This document shows, in pieces, positions 23,194 through 33,481 of a stretch of DNA of 64,000 nt. Within the stretch, counting starts at the first letter, position 1, and every line of letters starts with the position of its first letter. This DNA comes from Elusimicrobiota bacterium (GTDB lineage: Bacteria; Elusimicrobiota; Elusimicrobia; FEN-1173), in contig JADJJR010000002.1 of assembly GCA_016706425.1 (NCBI GenBank), forward strand, positions 1 through 64,000. Reading direction: 5' to 3'. The notes beneath the pieces are model-generated. The model was given only the letters and a program-made list of their open reading frames with translations. It had not been told where the DNA came from and searched no databases. The translations under genes and the position numbers were made by a program.

Positions 23194-26100
23194 TCAGGAA
23201 ATCGTTAACTTCTTGGGTCGTGAACTTGCCGCGAACCGCGCCCCATCGGGCGACGTCGGGGATCTGCTTAAAATGCGTCTCATCAGGCTTGTCTTTGAAC
23301 ACGCCCTCCATCCCGGAAATCTTCGATAGGAAATCAGCGTTGTGCGCCACTGTGGATTGATCGGCCATCGTTTTGAGGTAAGCCCAAACGGGATCGGTGA
23401 TCTCCCCGTACAGGTCGCGGATCTCTTTGGGAATGTCCTTCCGCTTGACGAAGTGATTTTGTGGAATGTCGATCCGCCGATCCCCACGGTGGAAAGTTAC
23501 GTCCCCTTTGGAAATGATGTTTTCGATGATTCCGTTTAGTTCTTGGCTCGATGCTTTTCCAATCGTGTTCGGGTGCATTTCACGCAATTTCGCCTTGGCG
23601 CGGGAAATGACTTCGTTGGACGGTCGCCAGTTCTTTCGCTCAAACAGCTTGTAATGCCGCCCAAGGTATCGCCCGAGGTTCCGTTCAATGACGGCCTTCA
23701 ATCGGTCGTTTGGCGCTGCCGTCTGTGCGATCACGCGGGACAAGGCGTCAACGTCTTCGCGCATCTTCTGGACTATCCCGGTAATATCGGCCGGAAGTTC
23801 AAAGATCGACCGTTGTCCTGTTAATGCCTCAAAGACCGCCTGCCGGAGATCATCGGACGGGTTCTCTTTGAAGTACTTAAGCAACTGTTTCCCCGTTACC
23901 GGAGCGTCAAACGCTGTCTCCATGATCTTTCCGATCCGCTCTTCGTTCGCGCGATCAATGGCTTGCCCAACCCCACGATCCGTGGTCAACCATCCACGGT
24001 AAATGCGTTGGAGTTTTGATAGTTTCGCCAGTGGGACATACCCACCGTTCGGGAGCATGGCCTTATCGCTTTCAACCCGTTCCGCCTGATACAAAATGCT
24101 CGGGTTCTCTGGGTCAAAAGTCCCGGCGTTCCCGGTGGCGGATTTGATTTGGGTTGGCTCAAAGGCAACCCAGTGGTCAAGTGCGCGTTCGCTCCCCCAA
24201 TCTGCGTTGTCGATCAGATTCCGAAAAACAATCCCATCATATCCGCCGGTTTTCGCCTCGCGGATTGCATCGTGGATTTCGTTCTGAATGTCCAGAAACC
24301 TTTGCTCGCTGGCATCGAATTCAAACGGTTTTTGAATGGAGAGGTATGCCCCGACAACATTCTCTTTGGGGCTGGCCGTCTGTTCAAGTTTTTCAGCCTG
24401 GACCATAAGGCGATTCGCAAGATCGAATTTGCCAGCACGTTCTGCGGCGTTTGATTTGTCGATTAGGTCTTGAACTGGCTTCGAGTTCGCCAGTCTGCTG
24501 TACCCTGCGGCGGCGTCCTTGTTTGCGACAAAATAGAACCCGGCCTTCGCTGAGCGCGATTTTGTTACGGCCCCGAGCAAATCCTTGCTAAAGGCGTCAC
24601 CCGACAATCCTTTCTCGGATGTCCCATGATAAACCACCAACGGTTTCCCATCGGCATCGACGACTTTGGAGTCGCCGAACCACCGCTTAAAGGCTTCTGT
24701 TCCCGTTTGGTCTTTCTGTTTTTCCGCCTGGTATTTAGCCTCCCCACGCCCCGCCGCGCGCCGCCGTTCCGTCCGCCCCTGCTCCACAGACTTGAACACA
24801 TCCTCCGCCGTCTTCCACCCTTTCCCGGCCATGTAGCTCCGCAACTGTCCAAGCAATTCAAGAATCTTGTCGAATATCGCCTTGATCCGGCTCGGCTTCT
24901 CCATGCCCGTCCGCTTCGCCTCGTACCGGGCAAACGCCTCGGCCGCCTGCTCTTCGGTTCCAAACTTGTCCATCAAGACTTGCCGTTCCTGAACCGTCAG
25001 GACGTTGTTTAAAATGACGTGCATCGCCTCGTGATACCCGGTCCCCTGGTGGGCTCCCTTGGCAAACCGGACCAAAGCCCGAATTGTCGGGTGGTTCCTA
25101 ATCGGGTACGTCGCACCTCGAATGGCAAACTTGTCCGCCGAATACTCGGTCCCGTACCCTTTCCGAAACGCCGCGCGGTCCACCTTAATAGAATCAACCA
25201 ACTCGGCGAACACGGCGTCGGTCATCTTGTTGGCCGAAATGATTTTGTTAAACGCGGTCAAGGCTTCGGATTGGCCTTCGGTTGTCCCCGATGTCGGGCG
25301 GTCGGCCTGAAACATCGGTTGGCCCTGGGCCACGGATTCCCGCATGGAAGGAGTGATTTCGAGTGTGTGGACACCCAATTCCTCTGTCGGCGTGTGATCC
25401 GAGATCCACGCTTCGGCTTCTGGGATTGATTTGAAATTGTCGATCGTGAAATTCCCGCGCTTTACGACATAAAGACCATCTCTCTCTATGATCTGGTATC
25501 TGTTCTCCGGTGCCGTGATGTCGGCCACGGATACTTTTCCGCCCCATTTCTTCGTGTATTTGTTCAGGAAAGAAGGGATGATCTGGTCGTAAAAGCCCTT
25601 CATGCCTTCGCCGCCGACTTTGAGACCTTCGCCGGTAACGATCCGATTTCCACCCTTGCCGGGGGCCGAATCTACGAGCTTCTTTGCTACTTCTTTCCCA
25701 ACATAATCGGCCAGTTTTTCAGCCTTGACGTTATACTGCTCAATGACGTTTTCCTTCCCCCGCCATGCTTGGAGTGTCTCCGTCTTATCGTTCCACCGAA
25801 CCCCGTCAATCTGCTTTGAAAGGTCATACCGTTCCGCCTGTTGTTCCCCCGTCGTCCAGGCGATCCCGTCGTAGCCGTTGTCCACCGCCCACCGCAACAT
25901 CCGCTTCAGGGCCAGTTCGTGCCATGTCTTTTTGAATGGGGCGTTGGGGACGCCGTTGACAGCAGGGTTCCGCCTTAATCCATCTTCAATTTGATTACGA
26001 ACTGCCGCCTCATTTTCGCCCTGCCAAATTGATTGTCTCCCGGCGATTGTCGCAATCCATTCATTTTGCCCAAGCGGATCTCTCTTTAATTGATAATCGG

Positions 26101-28600
26101 AAATTACTCCTTCCTGACGGTAGCCTTTATCCCTGCCTAATTGATGCCAATCACTCTGCACCTCTTCAATAAACAGCGTCTTCTTCCCGTCGGCGGTCGT
26201 GCGGTCGTTCATTCGGACGTGGGCGATGATGTTGGGTTCGTCGAAATGAGAGGATTTGAATTGTTCACCAATTTTCTCCGTAAAAGTATCGCCCCATCGT
26301 TGGAGTGCTTCTTTTGCTTCTTCCTCTGTTTTGAATGAGGAGTGATGTTGCGTCTCACCTTCAACGAAAATTTTCCACGGATGCCCACCGTCGGTTTTCC
26401 TTATAACCATCGGACGTTTTTTAACCTGTTGGGGCAACGTCAGCAAAATCTCCCGGTAGTTCTCGCCGCCGGGGAGCTGGTAGTTGGAGAATTTGGTTTC
26501 CTTTGACCCGAGACCTTCCCCGCGCATCCGTTCAATAAATCGCTCAGCTTGCATTTCTGATTCAAACGGACCGGCATTGTAGGCGCCATCCGAATCATCC
26601 GCCATGTCATCGACGAACCAACCCGCATCATTATCCCCATTGACTTGCAAATTCATATTCGATTCAAGGGAGTCGCCCTTCACCACCTCCTTCACCTGCA
26701 CCTGGTTCTGTTTCAAGAAGTCCAGCAGTTCCACCTTCGTGACCTTCTCTTTGCCTTCGAGGAACTCATTGATCCCAGACCACTCGACCTCTTCCGCCTT
26801 CACGTTCCCCTTGGCCGGATCAATGAGGTTGCGCACCATCGCCACGGGGGCGGCGTTGGGCATCTTTTCGTTTAATGTCCGTTGTAGTTGGGAATAGAAA
26901 ACAGAAGCCTTTTCTGGCTCTGCTTGGTATTTGGGCTGCTGTTGGTCTAGTTGTGGAGGTTGCGGAAGTGCCGATTGGCTTTCCGCTGGTGCAGGTTGTT
27001 CAAGATTCGGAATTGCCGGAGACTGCGGTAAAGCCACCCGTTCATAATTGCCGGGAGACTGAACCGGCGCGGGGATGTTCGCATCGGCGGGCATTGCAGA
27101 AGGTAATACCCGATCAGCAGGAACGACGGGAGCATCAGCGCCCCGGCGAAGATCCAAAACGCCCGGGACGTTAACGACAGAATCAGAAGATCCAGCCAGT
27201 CGCGCGGACTCATCACCCAGAGAATAATTCGGATTCTGTTTTATGTCAAGGGGGGCAACACTTTGGCCAATAGAACTTGGCGGAATAGGCCCTTGTGGTG
27301 TGTTGTTTTCATTGAATCCGTCAGGCGGGAAATCACCGGGACCGAGCTTTCCGGCCCCCATTTGAATACCAGACCCAATCGCGGCCGGGGCCGTCATGCC
27401 GCCACCCATAACACCGCCAATCGTTGCCGCTTCGATCATCCGACCGCCAACACCCTGCATGGCGTTTGGATCAACGCCGGTCATTACTCTCGACGCCGAT
27501 TGCAGGTACTCTGTCGGTGCTTCTTCAACTAATCCTTCTTGGACAATAGAAGATCCGATAGTTTTTGCGACAGCTTTTATAACCTCGCCCCGCCCTTTCT
27601 TCCCAACAGCTTCCTCAATGGCTTTTGACCATTTCCCCATAAGGGCAGGAGTTTGTTCAAGGGCTGCTTCAACGGTCCCATTAACAATGGCGTTGACGGT
27701 AGCGGCCGCTGGATTCACGTTTTCAGGCGTTGCCGCAAGTTCCTGGGCGGAAGAGGATGCCCCCATGTAAGATAATCCAGCGGCTGGAATCCCGGCCATC
27801 GTCGTTCCAATGACAATCGCCTGTTGCGGGGCTTCTTCTAGGACTTTGTAAGCGATGTAGGAAGCAATCTCGCCTGGGTCTTTCCGTTTCGCAACGGACA
27901 CAAAATCTTCGCCTTTTGATCCCCATCTTCTAAAACCTTCGCTTAACTGCGTCGCCTTTTCGTCCCACCATCGGGCTTCTTTTTCAAACATCTTCGGCGA
28001 CCGTTGGGCCATGTCTTCATTGCCCGTCAAAGTAACGATGGTGTTGTACGGCAACGCAAAAATGTTGGCGGCAAGATTCGGAACACGCGAAAGACCTGCC
28101 CCGATACGTGCCACGCCAGATCCAAGTGTCCGAACCACCGGTGACTGGTCAATAGCGTTGTACGTGTCCGCCGCCATTTGGCCGACCGTGTAGTCGGTGA
28201 ATTTTTGCGGTGAATATTCCGGCCTCGGCGCGTTTGTCCCTGCCAACGGATTGACGCGCATCCGGGTCAGCATGTTTTTCGCTTCCGTCAATCCAGTGTC
28301 AAGGCTTAACGCCGCTTCCGCCTTCGCTTTGGCAAGGTCGCGGTTCCCGACAAGGTACGCGGTCAACGCTTCCTTGTATGTGGACATGGCGTCCGGGTTT
28401 TGTGGCATCTGTATATGAGGAACCACCGGTTGCGGAACAACCGCCGGTTGCGGCTGGTCCCATGATCCGCTCGCCCCAACACCCTTGTACCCAGTGGATG
28501 GGCCTTCGTACCCGTCCGGCGGCGCGTCGTCAGCAACAGCAACAGGCGCTGTTTCGTACCCGTCCGGAGGGATATCGAACTCTGGTTTTCTTCCAGCCAT
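23180..28600 (-). CDS. Large polyvalent internal virion protein with metallopeptidase and ADP-ribosyltransferase-like regions
   Basis: 1,806 residues from ATG 28598-28600 (TAATG overlap). In order: Pro-rich N-terminus with repeated PPDGYE; Gly/Ala hydrophobic segments (about 150-440); a polyvalent-protein block with LLDFLKQNQVQVKEV (about 630) and LFIEEVQSDWHQLG (about 810); HEAMH zinc-peptidase motif near residue 1190; FKRWFGDSKVVDADGKPLVV followed by YHGT, an ADP-ribosyltransferase-type start near 1320, closing with GNAGTFDPENPS near 1490; then a helical C-terminal part. Such proteins are packed in the capsid and injected with DNA to disarm the host. Catalytic activity is inferred from motifs. 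Confidence 0.8.
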   Translation of the reverse strand: MAGRKPEFDIPPDGYETAPVAVADDAPPDGYEGPSTGYKGVGASGSWDQPQPAVVPQPVVPHIQMPQNPDAMSTYKEALTAYLVGNRDLAKAKAEAALSLDTGLTEAKNMLTRMRVNPLAGTNAPRPEYSPQKFTDYTVGQMAADTYNAIDQSPVVRTLGSGVARIGAGLSRVPNLAANIFALPYNTIVTLTGNEDMAQRSPKMFEKEARWWDEKATQLSEGFRRWGSKGEDFVSVAKRKDPGEIASYIAYKVLEEAPQQAIVIGTTMAGIPAAGLSYMGASSSAQELAATPENVNPAAATVNAIVNGTVEAALEQTPALMGKWSKAIEEAVGKKGRGEVIKAVAKTIGSSIVQEGLVEEAPTEYLQSASRVMTGVDPNAMQGVGGRMIEAATIGGVMGGGMTAPAAIGSGIQMGAGKLGPGDFPPDGFNENNTPQGPIPPSSIGQSVAPLDIKQNPNYSLGDESARLAGSSDSVVNVPGVLDLRRGADAPVVPADRVLPSAMPADANIPAPVQSPGNYERVALPQSPAIPNLEQPAPAESQSALPQPPQLDQQQPKYQAEPEKASVFYSQLQRTLNEKMPNAAPVAMVRNLIDPAKGNVKAEEVEWSGINEFLEGKEKVTKVELLDFLKQNQVQVKEVVKGDSLESNMNLQVNGDNDAGWFVDDMADDSDGAYNAGPFESEMQAERFIERMRGEGLGSKETKFSNYQLPGGENYREILLTLPQQVKKRPMVIRKTDGGHPWKIFVEGETQHHSSFKTEEEAKEALQRWGDTFTEKIGEQFKSSHFDEPNIIAHVRMNDRTTADGKKTLFIEEVQSDWHQLGRDKGYRQEGVISDYQLKRDPLGQNEWIATIAGRQSIWQGENEAAVRNQIEDGLRRNPAVNGVPNAPFKKTWHELALKRMLRWAVDNGYDGIAWTTGEQQAERYDLSKQIDGVRWNDKTETLQAWRGKENVIEQYNVKAEKLADYVGKEVAKKLVDSAPGKGGNRIVTGEGLKVGGEGMKGFYDQIIPSFLNKYTKKWGGKVSVADITAPENRYQIIERDGLYVVKRGNFTIDNFKSIPEAEAWISDHTPTEELGVHTLEITPSMRESVAQGQPMFQADRPTSGTTEGQSEALTAFNKIISANKMTDAVFAELVDSIKVDRAAFRKGYGTEYSADKFAIRGATYPIRNHPTIRALVRFAKGAHQGTGYHEAMHVILNNVLTVQERQVLMDKFGTEEQAAEAFARYEAKRTGMEKPSRIKAIFDKILELLGQLRSYMAGKGWKTAEDVFKSVEQGRTERRRAAGRGEAKYQAEKQKDQTGTEAFKRWFGDSKVVDADGKPLVVYHGTSEKGLSGDAFSKDLLGAVTKSRSAKAGFYFVANKDAAAGYSRLANSKPVQDLIDKSNAAERAGKFDLANRLMVQAEKLEQTASPKENVVGAYLSIQKPFEFDASEQRFLDIQNEIHDAIREAKTGGYDGIVFRNLIDNADWGSERALDHWVAFEPTQIKSATGNAGTFDPENPSILYQAERVESDKAMLPNGGYVPLAKLSKLQRIYRGWLTTDRGVGQAIDRANEERIGKIMETAFDAPVTGKQLLKYFKENPSDDLRQAVFEALTGQRSIFELPADITGIVQKMREDVDALSRVIAQTAAPNDRLKAVIERNLGRYLGRHYKLFERKNWRPSNEVISRAKAKLREMHPNTIGKASSQELNGIIENIISKGDVTFHRGDRRIDIPQNHFVKRKDIPKEIRDLYGEITDPVWAYLKTMADQSTVAHNADFLSKISGMEGVFKDKPDETHFKQIPDVARWGAVRGKFTTQEVNDFLIGSH

Positions 28601-29460
28601 TATTTCCCACCCGTCTTTTTCTTTGCCCATTCAATGTTCGCGGGGGTTATCTTGGCCCCGATTGACTTAAGGTATTGCTCCGGAGACTGAACATTTTCAG
28701 AGGATGGCGCAGAGGGAGACGCCGGGGGTTGATTTGAAGCGGGGTCGGTTAACACACCCTCCGCGATCAGTTTCTTGGCGCGCTCAAAGAGGCCCGTAAA
28801 CTCTTCGGTCTGCGTGTCCGAATAGGTCATGCGCGTGTCGATGACACGACCGGAAAACGGATCAGTCACAGCCATGTTCGGGTTCGCTTTCACGTACCAA
28901 TCGACAGCCATTTTGAAGGCTTTTGTGTTTTCGCTTTGCATCTGTGACGGAGATTTCGGACGCACAGCACCATCTGATGGTTTCTGTCCGGCAGCCGGTT
29001 TGGGTTTGTTCATAGGAACGATTGGGTCTTGTTCGGTTCGAATAACCTGCCCGGTCGCCGGGTCGAAAGCCCCGCGTCGGCTTCGCCCTTGTTCGTCTTC
29101 ATATACCGATTGCTGTTTGTTGGGTGTCGCTTGCCCCTTTTTTCTTGGCACCTGGGAAACGCGGGGACCGCCTTTCCCGATAGAAACAACCGTATCGAAC
29201 TTCTGTTGTGGCGTCTGGCCACCATCCTCGGGCGCGGTATCGTTAAGCTGGTTCTTGATCGTTTGTTCGTAAGCGGTCCGAAGCATCTTGTCGAACTCAA
29301 GCGCCTGTTGCTGGCGCTGAATTGCCAACTGTTTCGACTGAACATCGAGCGGGTGCATTTGCTGGCTCTGGAATCCTTGCGCTGCTCCTTCCAGCATGGA
29401 AATGAAGGGGCTCTTATCGGCTTGCGCTGCGGCTAGGAGTTCGTGAACGGAGGCGGCCAT
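28600..29460 (-). CDS. Probable internal virion / DNA-ejection protein
   Basis: 286 residues; ATG at 29458-29460 follows GGGAGGTTTAAA. It starts MAASVHELLAAAQADKSPFI, with a Gln/Lys-rich helical first third (QSKQLAIQRQQQALEFDKML), a basic Pro-rich middle and a helical C-terminus. It lies between another ejection-type protein and the giant polyvalent protein, a layout seen in P22-like and other podoviruses where three ejection proteins are adjacent. The family is not identified. Confidence 0.6.
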   Translation of the reverse strand: MAASVHELLAAAQADKSPFISMLEGAAQGFQSQQMHPLDVQSKQLAIQRQQQALEFDKMLRTAYEQTIKNQLNDTAPEDGGQTPQQKFDTVVSIGKGGPRVSQVPRKKGQATPNKQQSVYEDEQGRSRRGAFDPATGQVIRTEQDPIVPMNKPKPAAGQKPSDGAVRPKSPSQMQSENTKAFKMAVDWYVKANPNMAVTDPFSGRVIDTRMTYSDTQTEEFTGLFERAKKLIAEGVLTDPASNQPPASPSAPSSENVQSPEQYLKSIGAKITPANIEWAKKKTGGK

Positions 29461-29461
29461 T

Positions 29462-30364
29462 TTAAACCTCCCAAAGGTCACTATAATCGTCCCAACCGCC
29501 GCCCCCGCCGCCCCCGCCGCCCCCGCCAGAAAATAGCTTATTGGACAAGTAGCTACCACCAACCTGACCAACCATCTTCATCAGATCTTGGTAGGGGCTT
29601 GTCGTGACGGACGGAACACCGAATTGCGAAGACTGTCCGGCAACACTCTGCGCGGCTTGGATCGGTAACTGCAACTCCTGCCGACGCCGCAAGAGTTCGG
29701 CATCTCGCGCCTTGATCGCAGCGTCGTTCAACTTGCGCGTTAAAGAACCGTACTGTTGGCTCGCAGCAACGTTCTGTATTGCGGCGTTTCGTTTTGCTTC
29801 CGCGCTCTGGTAGGCCAACGGGATCGCTTGCAGACGGCGATTCAGCGCGCTGTCGGTAAGCCGCGCCAGTTCGGACGTTAGTGTTTCGTTCCCTCTGGCT
29901 TGGATATCGCCCAACTGCCGGATGGTGTTCGTGGAATAAAGACCACCAGCAAACCCGGCATTGCGTTTCAACGCACGGTTCGAGTCGGCAATTTGCCGTT
30001 CCGTCTGTTGTTTGAATGGGTCGAATTGCGCGGAAACGTCCGTCGGGTCAGTGGCGAGGTATGCCTGTAAAGCGTCGTCCCCGAGTCGGTACTGCTCCGG
30101 AATGTCTTGGGATAGCAACTGTTGAAGGTTTGAAAGCCCCTGTTGTTCGTACCCCGTGACACCGTAATCCCCGTACCCAAGCGGGACGGCTTCACCAGCC
30201 TGGAAATCACCGAATTTCCCGGATTCGGCAAACCCCATCAACTTCTGACGGGCCAACTTCTGTTCCGCAGTTTCTAACGGAACCTGGCTTGTTTTCTTTT
30301 TACCGAATAGAGAACCAACCCCCTGCGCTGCTGCGCTCGCTAAAAACGGAGCCCAAAATGCCAT
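29462..30364 (-). CDS. Probable internal virion / DNA-ejection protein with Gly11 tract
   Basis: 300 residues after AGGAGGATTTT. It starts MAFWAPFLASAAAQGVGSLF, a hydrophobic Ala/Gly N-terminus usual for podovirus ejection proteins, then long helices rich in Gln, Ala and Arg. Near the C-terminus a run of 11 glycines (encoded around 29500-29530) precedes WDDYSDLWEV. The Gly tract could be a flexible linker to a C-terminal peptide. Confidence 0.65.
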   Translation of the reverse strand: MAFWAPFLASAAAQGVGSLFGKKKTSQVPLETAEQKLARQKLMGFAESGKFGDFQAGEAVPLGYGDYGVTGYEQQGLSNLQQLLSQDIPEQYRLGDDALQAYLATDPTDVSAQFDPFKQQTERQIADSNRALKRNAGFAGGLYSTNTIRQLGDIQARGNETLTSELARLTDSALNRRLQAIPLAYQSAEAKRNAAIQNVAASQQYGSLTRKLNDAAIKARDAELLRRRQELQLPIQAAQSVAGQSSQFGVPSVTTSPYQDLMKMVGQVGGSYLSNKLFSGGGGGGGGGGGWDDYSDLWEV

Positions 30365-30443
30365 AAAATCCTCCTGGACGACAATTTTTCATTTAATTGA
30401 TCGGCATCCAAGAGCCGTAGAAATTCTTAACAGAAAAAGCGAA

Positions 30444-31610
30444 TTACTGATTCCACCCACTAATTGGGACGACAATCGAAAAGGAAAAACCAAGCTGGTT
30501 GAAAGACGCCAACGCAAAGTGTCCGCTTCCGAAAGAGAACCCGGTATAGCTGCGCATCGACACTTTCGTGGAATCGTATAGACACATTGCGCCGACATAT
30601 TCCGTGTCCGCATCGGAGCCGATCCCGGAGTAACCAACAAGGGTCGCGTACAGATCGCTCTCGGTTGTCGCCGTGCTTGTTGGGAAAAGCGTCGTATCAA
30701 CCGACAGGCTTGAAGGGAGCGCAAACAAATACGTCCCGCTCCCACTCGACGCCCCCGTTGTGTTGCTATGTTTGTACCGCCAAATAATTTCGGCGGAGTT
30801 CCCGACGCGCCGCCAAACCACCTTGTCAACGTCAGGCGACGATGCTTTGTTCGGGTTCGTGGTCGTTGCCGTTATCGTAATGGCTCCGCCGTCCACCCAT
30901 CCCGTTTCAGTCTTTCGATCCAAGATCTGCCAGTTCGTCCCGTCACACACCAACACAACGGTTTCGTTTATTGTGTTCAACGTTGTCGTTAACGACCCGT
31001 CAATCGTCTCCGTACTGTTTCCGTCGATTGTGATGATATTCGTCAAGGAAGAGTCCGTTTTCTTTATCGTCAGCACTCGCCCGGTGTTGCCAGATGCGGC
31101 ATACAGTGTGACAGTAAACGCGGCTCCACTACAGAGAATTGCGTCATCGTCCGTGGTTGCCGTGTAGCTCCCCGTCTTCGTGGTATAGTTGATAGATCCA
31201 ACAGCACCAGCGGCCAGCTTCGCCCTTGTCACGTTGGCGTCCGTGATCTTAACCGTCGTCACGGCGTCGGTGGCCAGCTTATCAGCCGTCACGTTTGCGT
31301 CCGTGATGTTGGCTGTCAAGATCCCATTCGTGGGAACAAGTTTGTAACCAGTCCACGACGCGCCGTCATAGTATTCCAACTGCTCCAACTGCGTGTTGAA
31401 ATAGAGTTCTCCGGTAGACGGAGACGCGGGCCGCGCCGCCGTGTTTCCGCGCTTTCCCGTCCACTTATAAACCGGGTTCGCCGTGTCCGCGCCGGGGAAC
31501 ACACCCTCTTCCGTCAACGCCGTTTCAACGTCGGTTTTAAATTCTCGAATGACGTTGTCGCCCAAATTGATATTGTCAGAACCTGCCGGGACCGCTGTAT
31601 TCCAGGTCAT
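30444..31610 (-). CDS. Tail fibre-like protein
   Basis: 388 residues, MTWNTAVPAGSDNINLGDNV. The N-terminal 100 residues carry RPASPSTGELYFNTQLEQLE, a common fibre/appendage segment. Then repeats of the type ITDANVTADKLATDAVTTVK and a Thr/Ser-rich beta region, ending in a compact domain (FSFSIVVPISGWNQ). This fits a virion-attached fibre with a C-terminal binding or trimerisation tip. 79 non-coding bases follow before the next gene. Confidence 0.7.
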   Translation of the reverse strand: MTWNTAVPAGSDNINLGDNVIREFKTDVETALTEEGVFPGADTANPVYKWTGKRGNTAARPASPSTGELYFNTQLEQLEYYDGASWTGYKLVPTNGILTANITDANVTADKLATDAVTTVKITDANVTRAKLAAGAVGSINYTTKTGSYTATTDDDAILCSGAAFTVTLYAASGNTGRVLTIKKTDSSLTNIITIDGNSTETIDGSLTTTLNTINETVVLVCDGTNWQILDRKTETGWVDGGAITITATTTNPNKASSPDVDKVVWRRVGNSAEIIWRYKHSNTTGASSGSGTYLFALPSSLSVDTTLFPTSTATTESDLYATLVGYSGIGSDADTEYVGAMCLYDSTKVSMRSYTGFSFGSGHFALASFNQLGFSFSIVVPISGWNQ

Positions 31611-31619
31611 GCTTGCCTC

Positions 31620-31949
31620 CTAAAAAACCATCAAAGTAAATGAAGTGCTTGCCGCGTCCGATTTCAAATATAGCGTTGTCGCTGTGTTCGATGTTGCTCC
31701 GTCGTAAACGCTTCCAGCCGCCGCCTGTTTTGTGACGATATATCCAGTCGGAACTTTTCCCAACCCGTGAGCGATGGAAAATTCGGTTCCCGGTGTTCCG
31801 TGTGACGTTACGGAAACGATGGACACATCCGCATTGTCTGAAAACGATAGACCCCTATCGAGGATCGCGCGCAACACAAGGGACCACTCGTAAATGGATG
31901 GCGTGAGATCGTTCCCGCGCGGCAAAAGCGGGTCCGCGTATCTCGTCAT
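31620..31949 (-). CDS. Minor virion protein, 109 residues
   Basis: Starts MTRYADPLLPRGNDLTPSIY; later FSIAHGLGKVPTGYIVTKQA and a strand-rich end. This pattern (H-G-L-G-K-V-P-x-G-Y) is one I know from small virion-associated proteins next to tail genes. ATGA overlap with the upstream stabilisation protein. Confidence 0.6.
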   Translation of the reverse strand: MTRYADPLLPRGNDLTPSIYEWSLVLRAILDRGLSFSDNADVSIVSVTSHGTPGTEFSIAHGLGKVPTGYIVTKQAAAGSVYDGATSNTATTLYLKSDAASTSFTLMVF

Positions 31950-33481
31950 TTGCGGGCCTCCCGCGAAGTCGCTTCCACTTGGTACTTCTTAATTAGGAAC
32001 GTCTCGTTTACCGTTCCGTTTGAGAACCGAAACCGTATCCGGGAAGAAACAACGTCGACATAAACATTGATCGGCGATGCGTCCGTCGGATAGTAACTCC
32101 CAAGCGTTTTAGTCCCGGCCGCCACCCAAGACTCCCCGCCATCAATGGAATACTCAACAGTGACTGTACTCCCGGTTGCCCACATTTCGATGCCCTTCCA
32201 CCGCATCATCGTGTCCAGGTCGGGCAACCCGTAATCGTTCGCGTTGAAATCTTTGGTTTCAAAATTGGCCGATATCGCCGTCCCGTTGTCGGACGACGTG
32301 CCATTCACCAAGTACGTGGAATTGCCAGACGAATCTCCAAAAACGATGCGCTTGCTCGATGACTGGAAAGACGCTGAATCCCACGCGGTCGTCTGCGAAT
32401 CCCACGTCCCCGCCATAGAGTCCCACGTTGCTTCGGATGTATTGATGTACAAGGACATTGCCGTCATGTTCGCTCGAACGTCTTTGTAGACCTGCCCTGT
32501 TTTCCAATTGTATTTGTATATGGTGTCAGGGATTGCGGAGTTTCCAAGAGGGACGGCGCACCAGTATTCACCGATTTCCTCGATGACCAAACCAAACGAC
32601 CGGTGGATGGCCGCCGGATTAACAGAGTCGCGGATTTCTTCTTGGATCGGGGCCTCTATCAACGGCGCGAAAGAACCGTCGAAAGTATGTATCCCATCGT
32701 AGGCCAAAAACACATGCTCCCCGTTCGGAAGGTTCGCAATCGTCGCCTCCGCCGCTGTCCCGATGCCTGTTGGACGTCGATCAAACCGAAACACATCCGC
32801 CGTCGATACGAGCTGACCGACGTATATGGACTCGTGTTTGTGGACGGCGAGATGGTTCCCAAAGAGTCCAAACCCGGTAATGTTCCCGGGATCTTCAATA
32901 AGATCAATGCTGCCAGCGTTTCCGCCAGACCACGTTTCCGGATCACCAGTCTCGCTCCATTGAACGCGACTGTAGTAAGTGTTTCCACCGTCAGTGATGT
33001 ACCCAAGCACCAAATAAGGCCCGACAGCTTTGACGTACTTCGCTTTGGGTGGCGTCCCCCCAAGGCTGGCGTCATTGCCCGCCGCAGAGATCTTTCTAAT
33101 GGCGTCAGTGCCGTTCGTGAAAACGGCAATTTTTGCCCCCGCGAGAAGCGGGAATGTGTAACTAATGGGGGTGTCAATCGTCCCGGTCATCGCCGAAGCG
33201 GTCACGCTGGCCCACGTGCTTGTTGCTTTGTTCAACGCTTCGACCTCTGTGAGTCCAACACGGATTAATCGTGTCGTAGTGCCAACAACAAGCTCGAAAT
33301 ACCGCATTATCCGTTCGCCAAGGGACGATCCAATCGCCATCGTCCCAACCCGTTTTTGAATAAGATTTCGGCGGACATCCATGTTCCATGTGTTTGTCAA
33401 AGAACGGGTGTCAACGAATTCGCCAGGCCTGTCAACGACAAGGCCCTTTGACGGGAGCGGTATGTTTAGCTTGACCGGCAT
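31946..33481 (-). CDS. Packaged-DNA stabilisation / tail-hub protein, P22 gp10-like
   Basis: 511 residues, starting MPVKLNIPLPSKGLVVDRPG. It is beta-rich with repeating strand-turn units (RVQWSETGDPETWSGG, DGIHTFDGSFAPL), fitting a beta-propeller such as P22 gp10, which plugs the portal-gp4 channel after packaging. A three-fold TWDSM/TWDSQ/AWDSA stretch lies near residue 355. Its gene neighbour upstream is the gp4-like connector, the P22 order. Confidence 0.7.
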   Translation of the reverse strand: MPVKLNIPLPSKGLVVDRPGEFVDTRSLTNTWNMDVRRNLIQKRVGTMAIGSSLGERIMRYFELVVGTTTRLIRVGLTEVEALNKATSTWASVTASAMTGTIDTPISYTFPLLAGAKIAVFTNGTDAIRKISAAGNDASLGGTPPKAKYVKAVGPYLVLGYITDGGNTYYSRVQWSETGDPETWSGGNAGSIDLIEDPGNITGFGLFGNHLAVHKHESIYVGQLVSTADVFRFDRRPTGIGTAAEATIANLPNGEHVFLAYDGIHTFDGSFAPLIEAPIQEEIRDSVNPAAIHRSFGLVIEEIGEYWCAVPLGNSAIPDTIYKYNWKTGQVYKDVRANMTAMSLYINTSEATWDSMAGTWDSQTTAWDSASFQSSSKRIVFGDSSGNSTYLVNGTSSDNGTAISANFETKDFNANDYGLPDLDTMMRWKGIEMWATGSTVTVEYSIDGGESWVAAGTKTLGSYYPTDASPINVYVDVVSSRIRFRFSNGTVNETFLIKKYQVEATSREARK

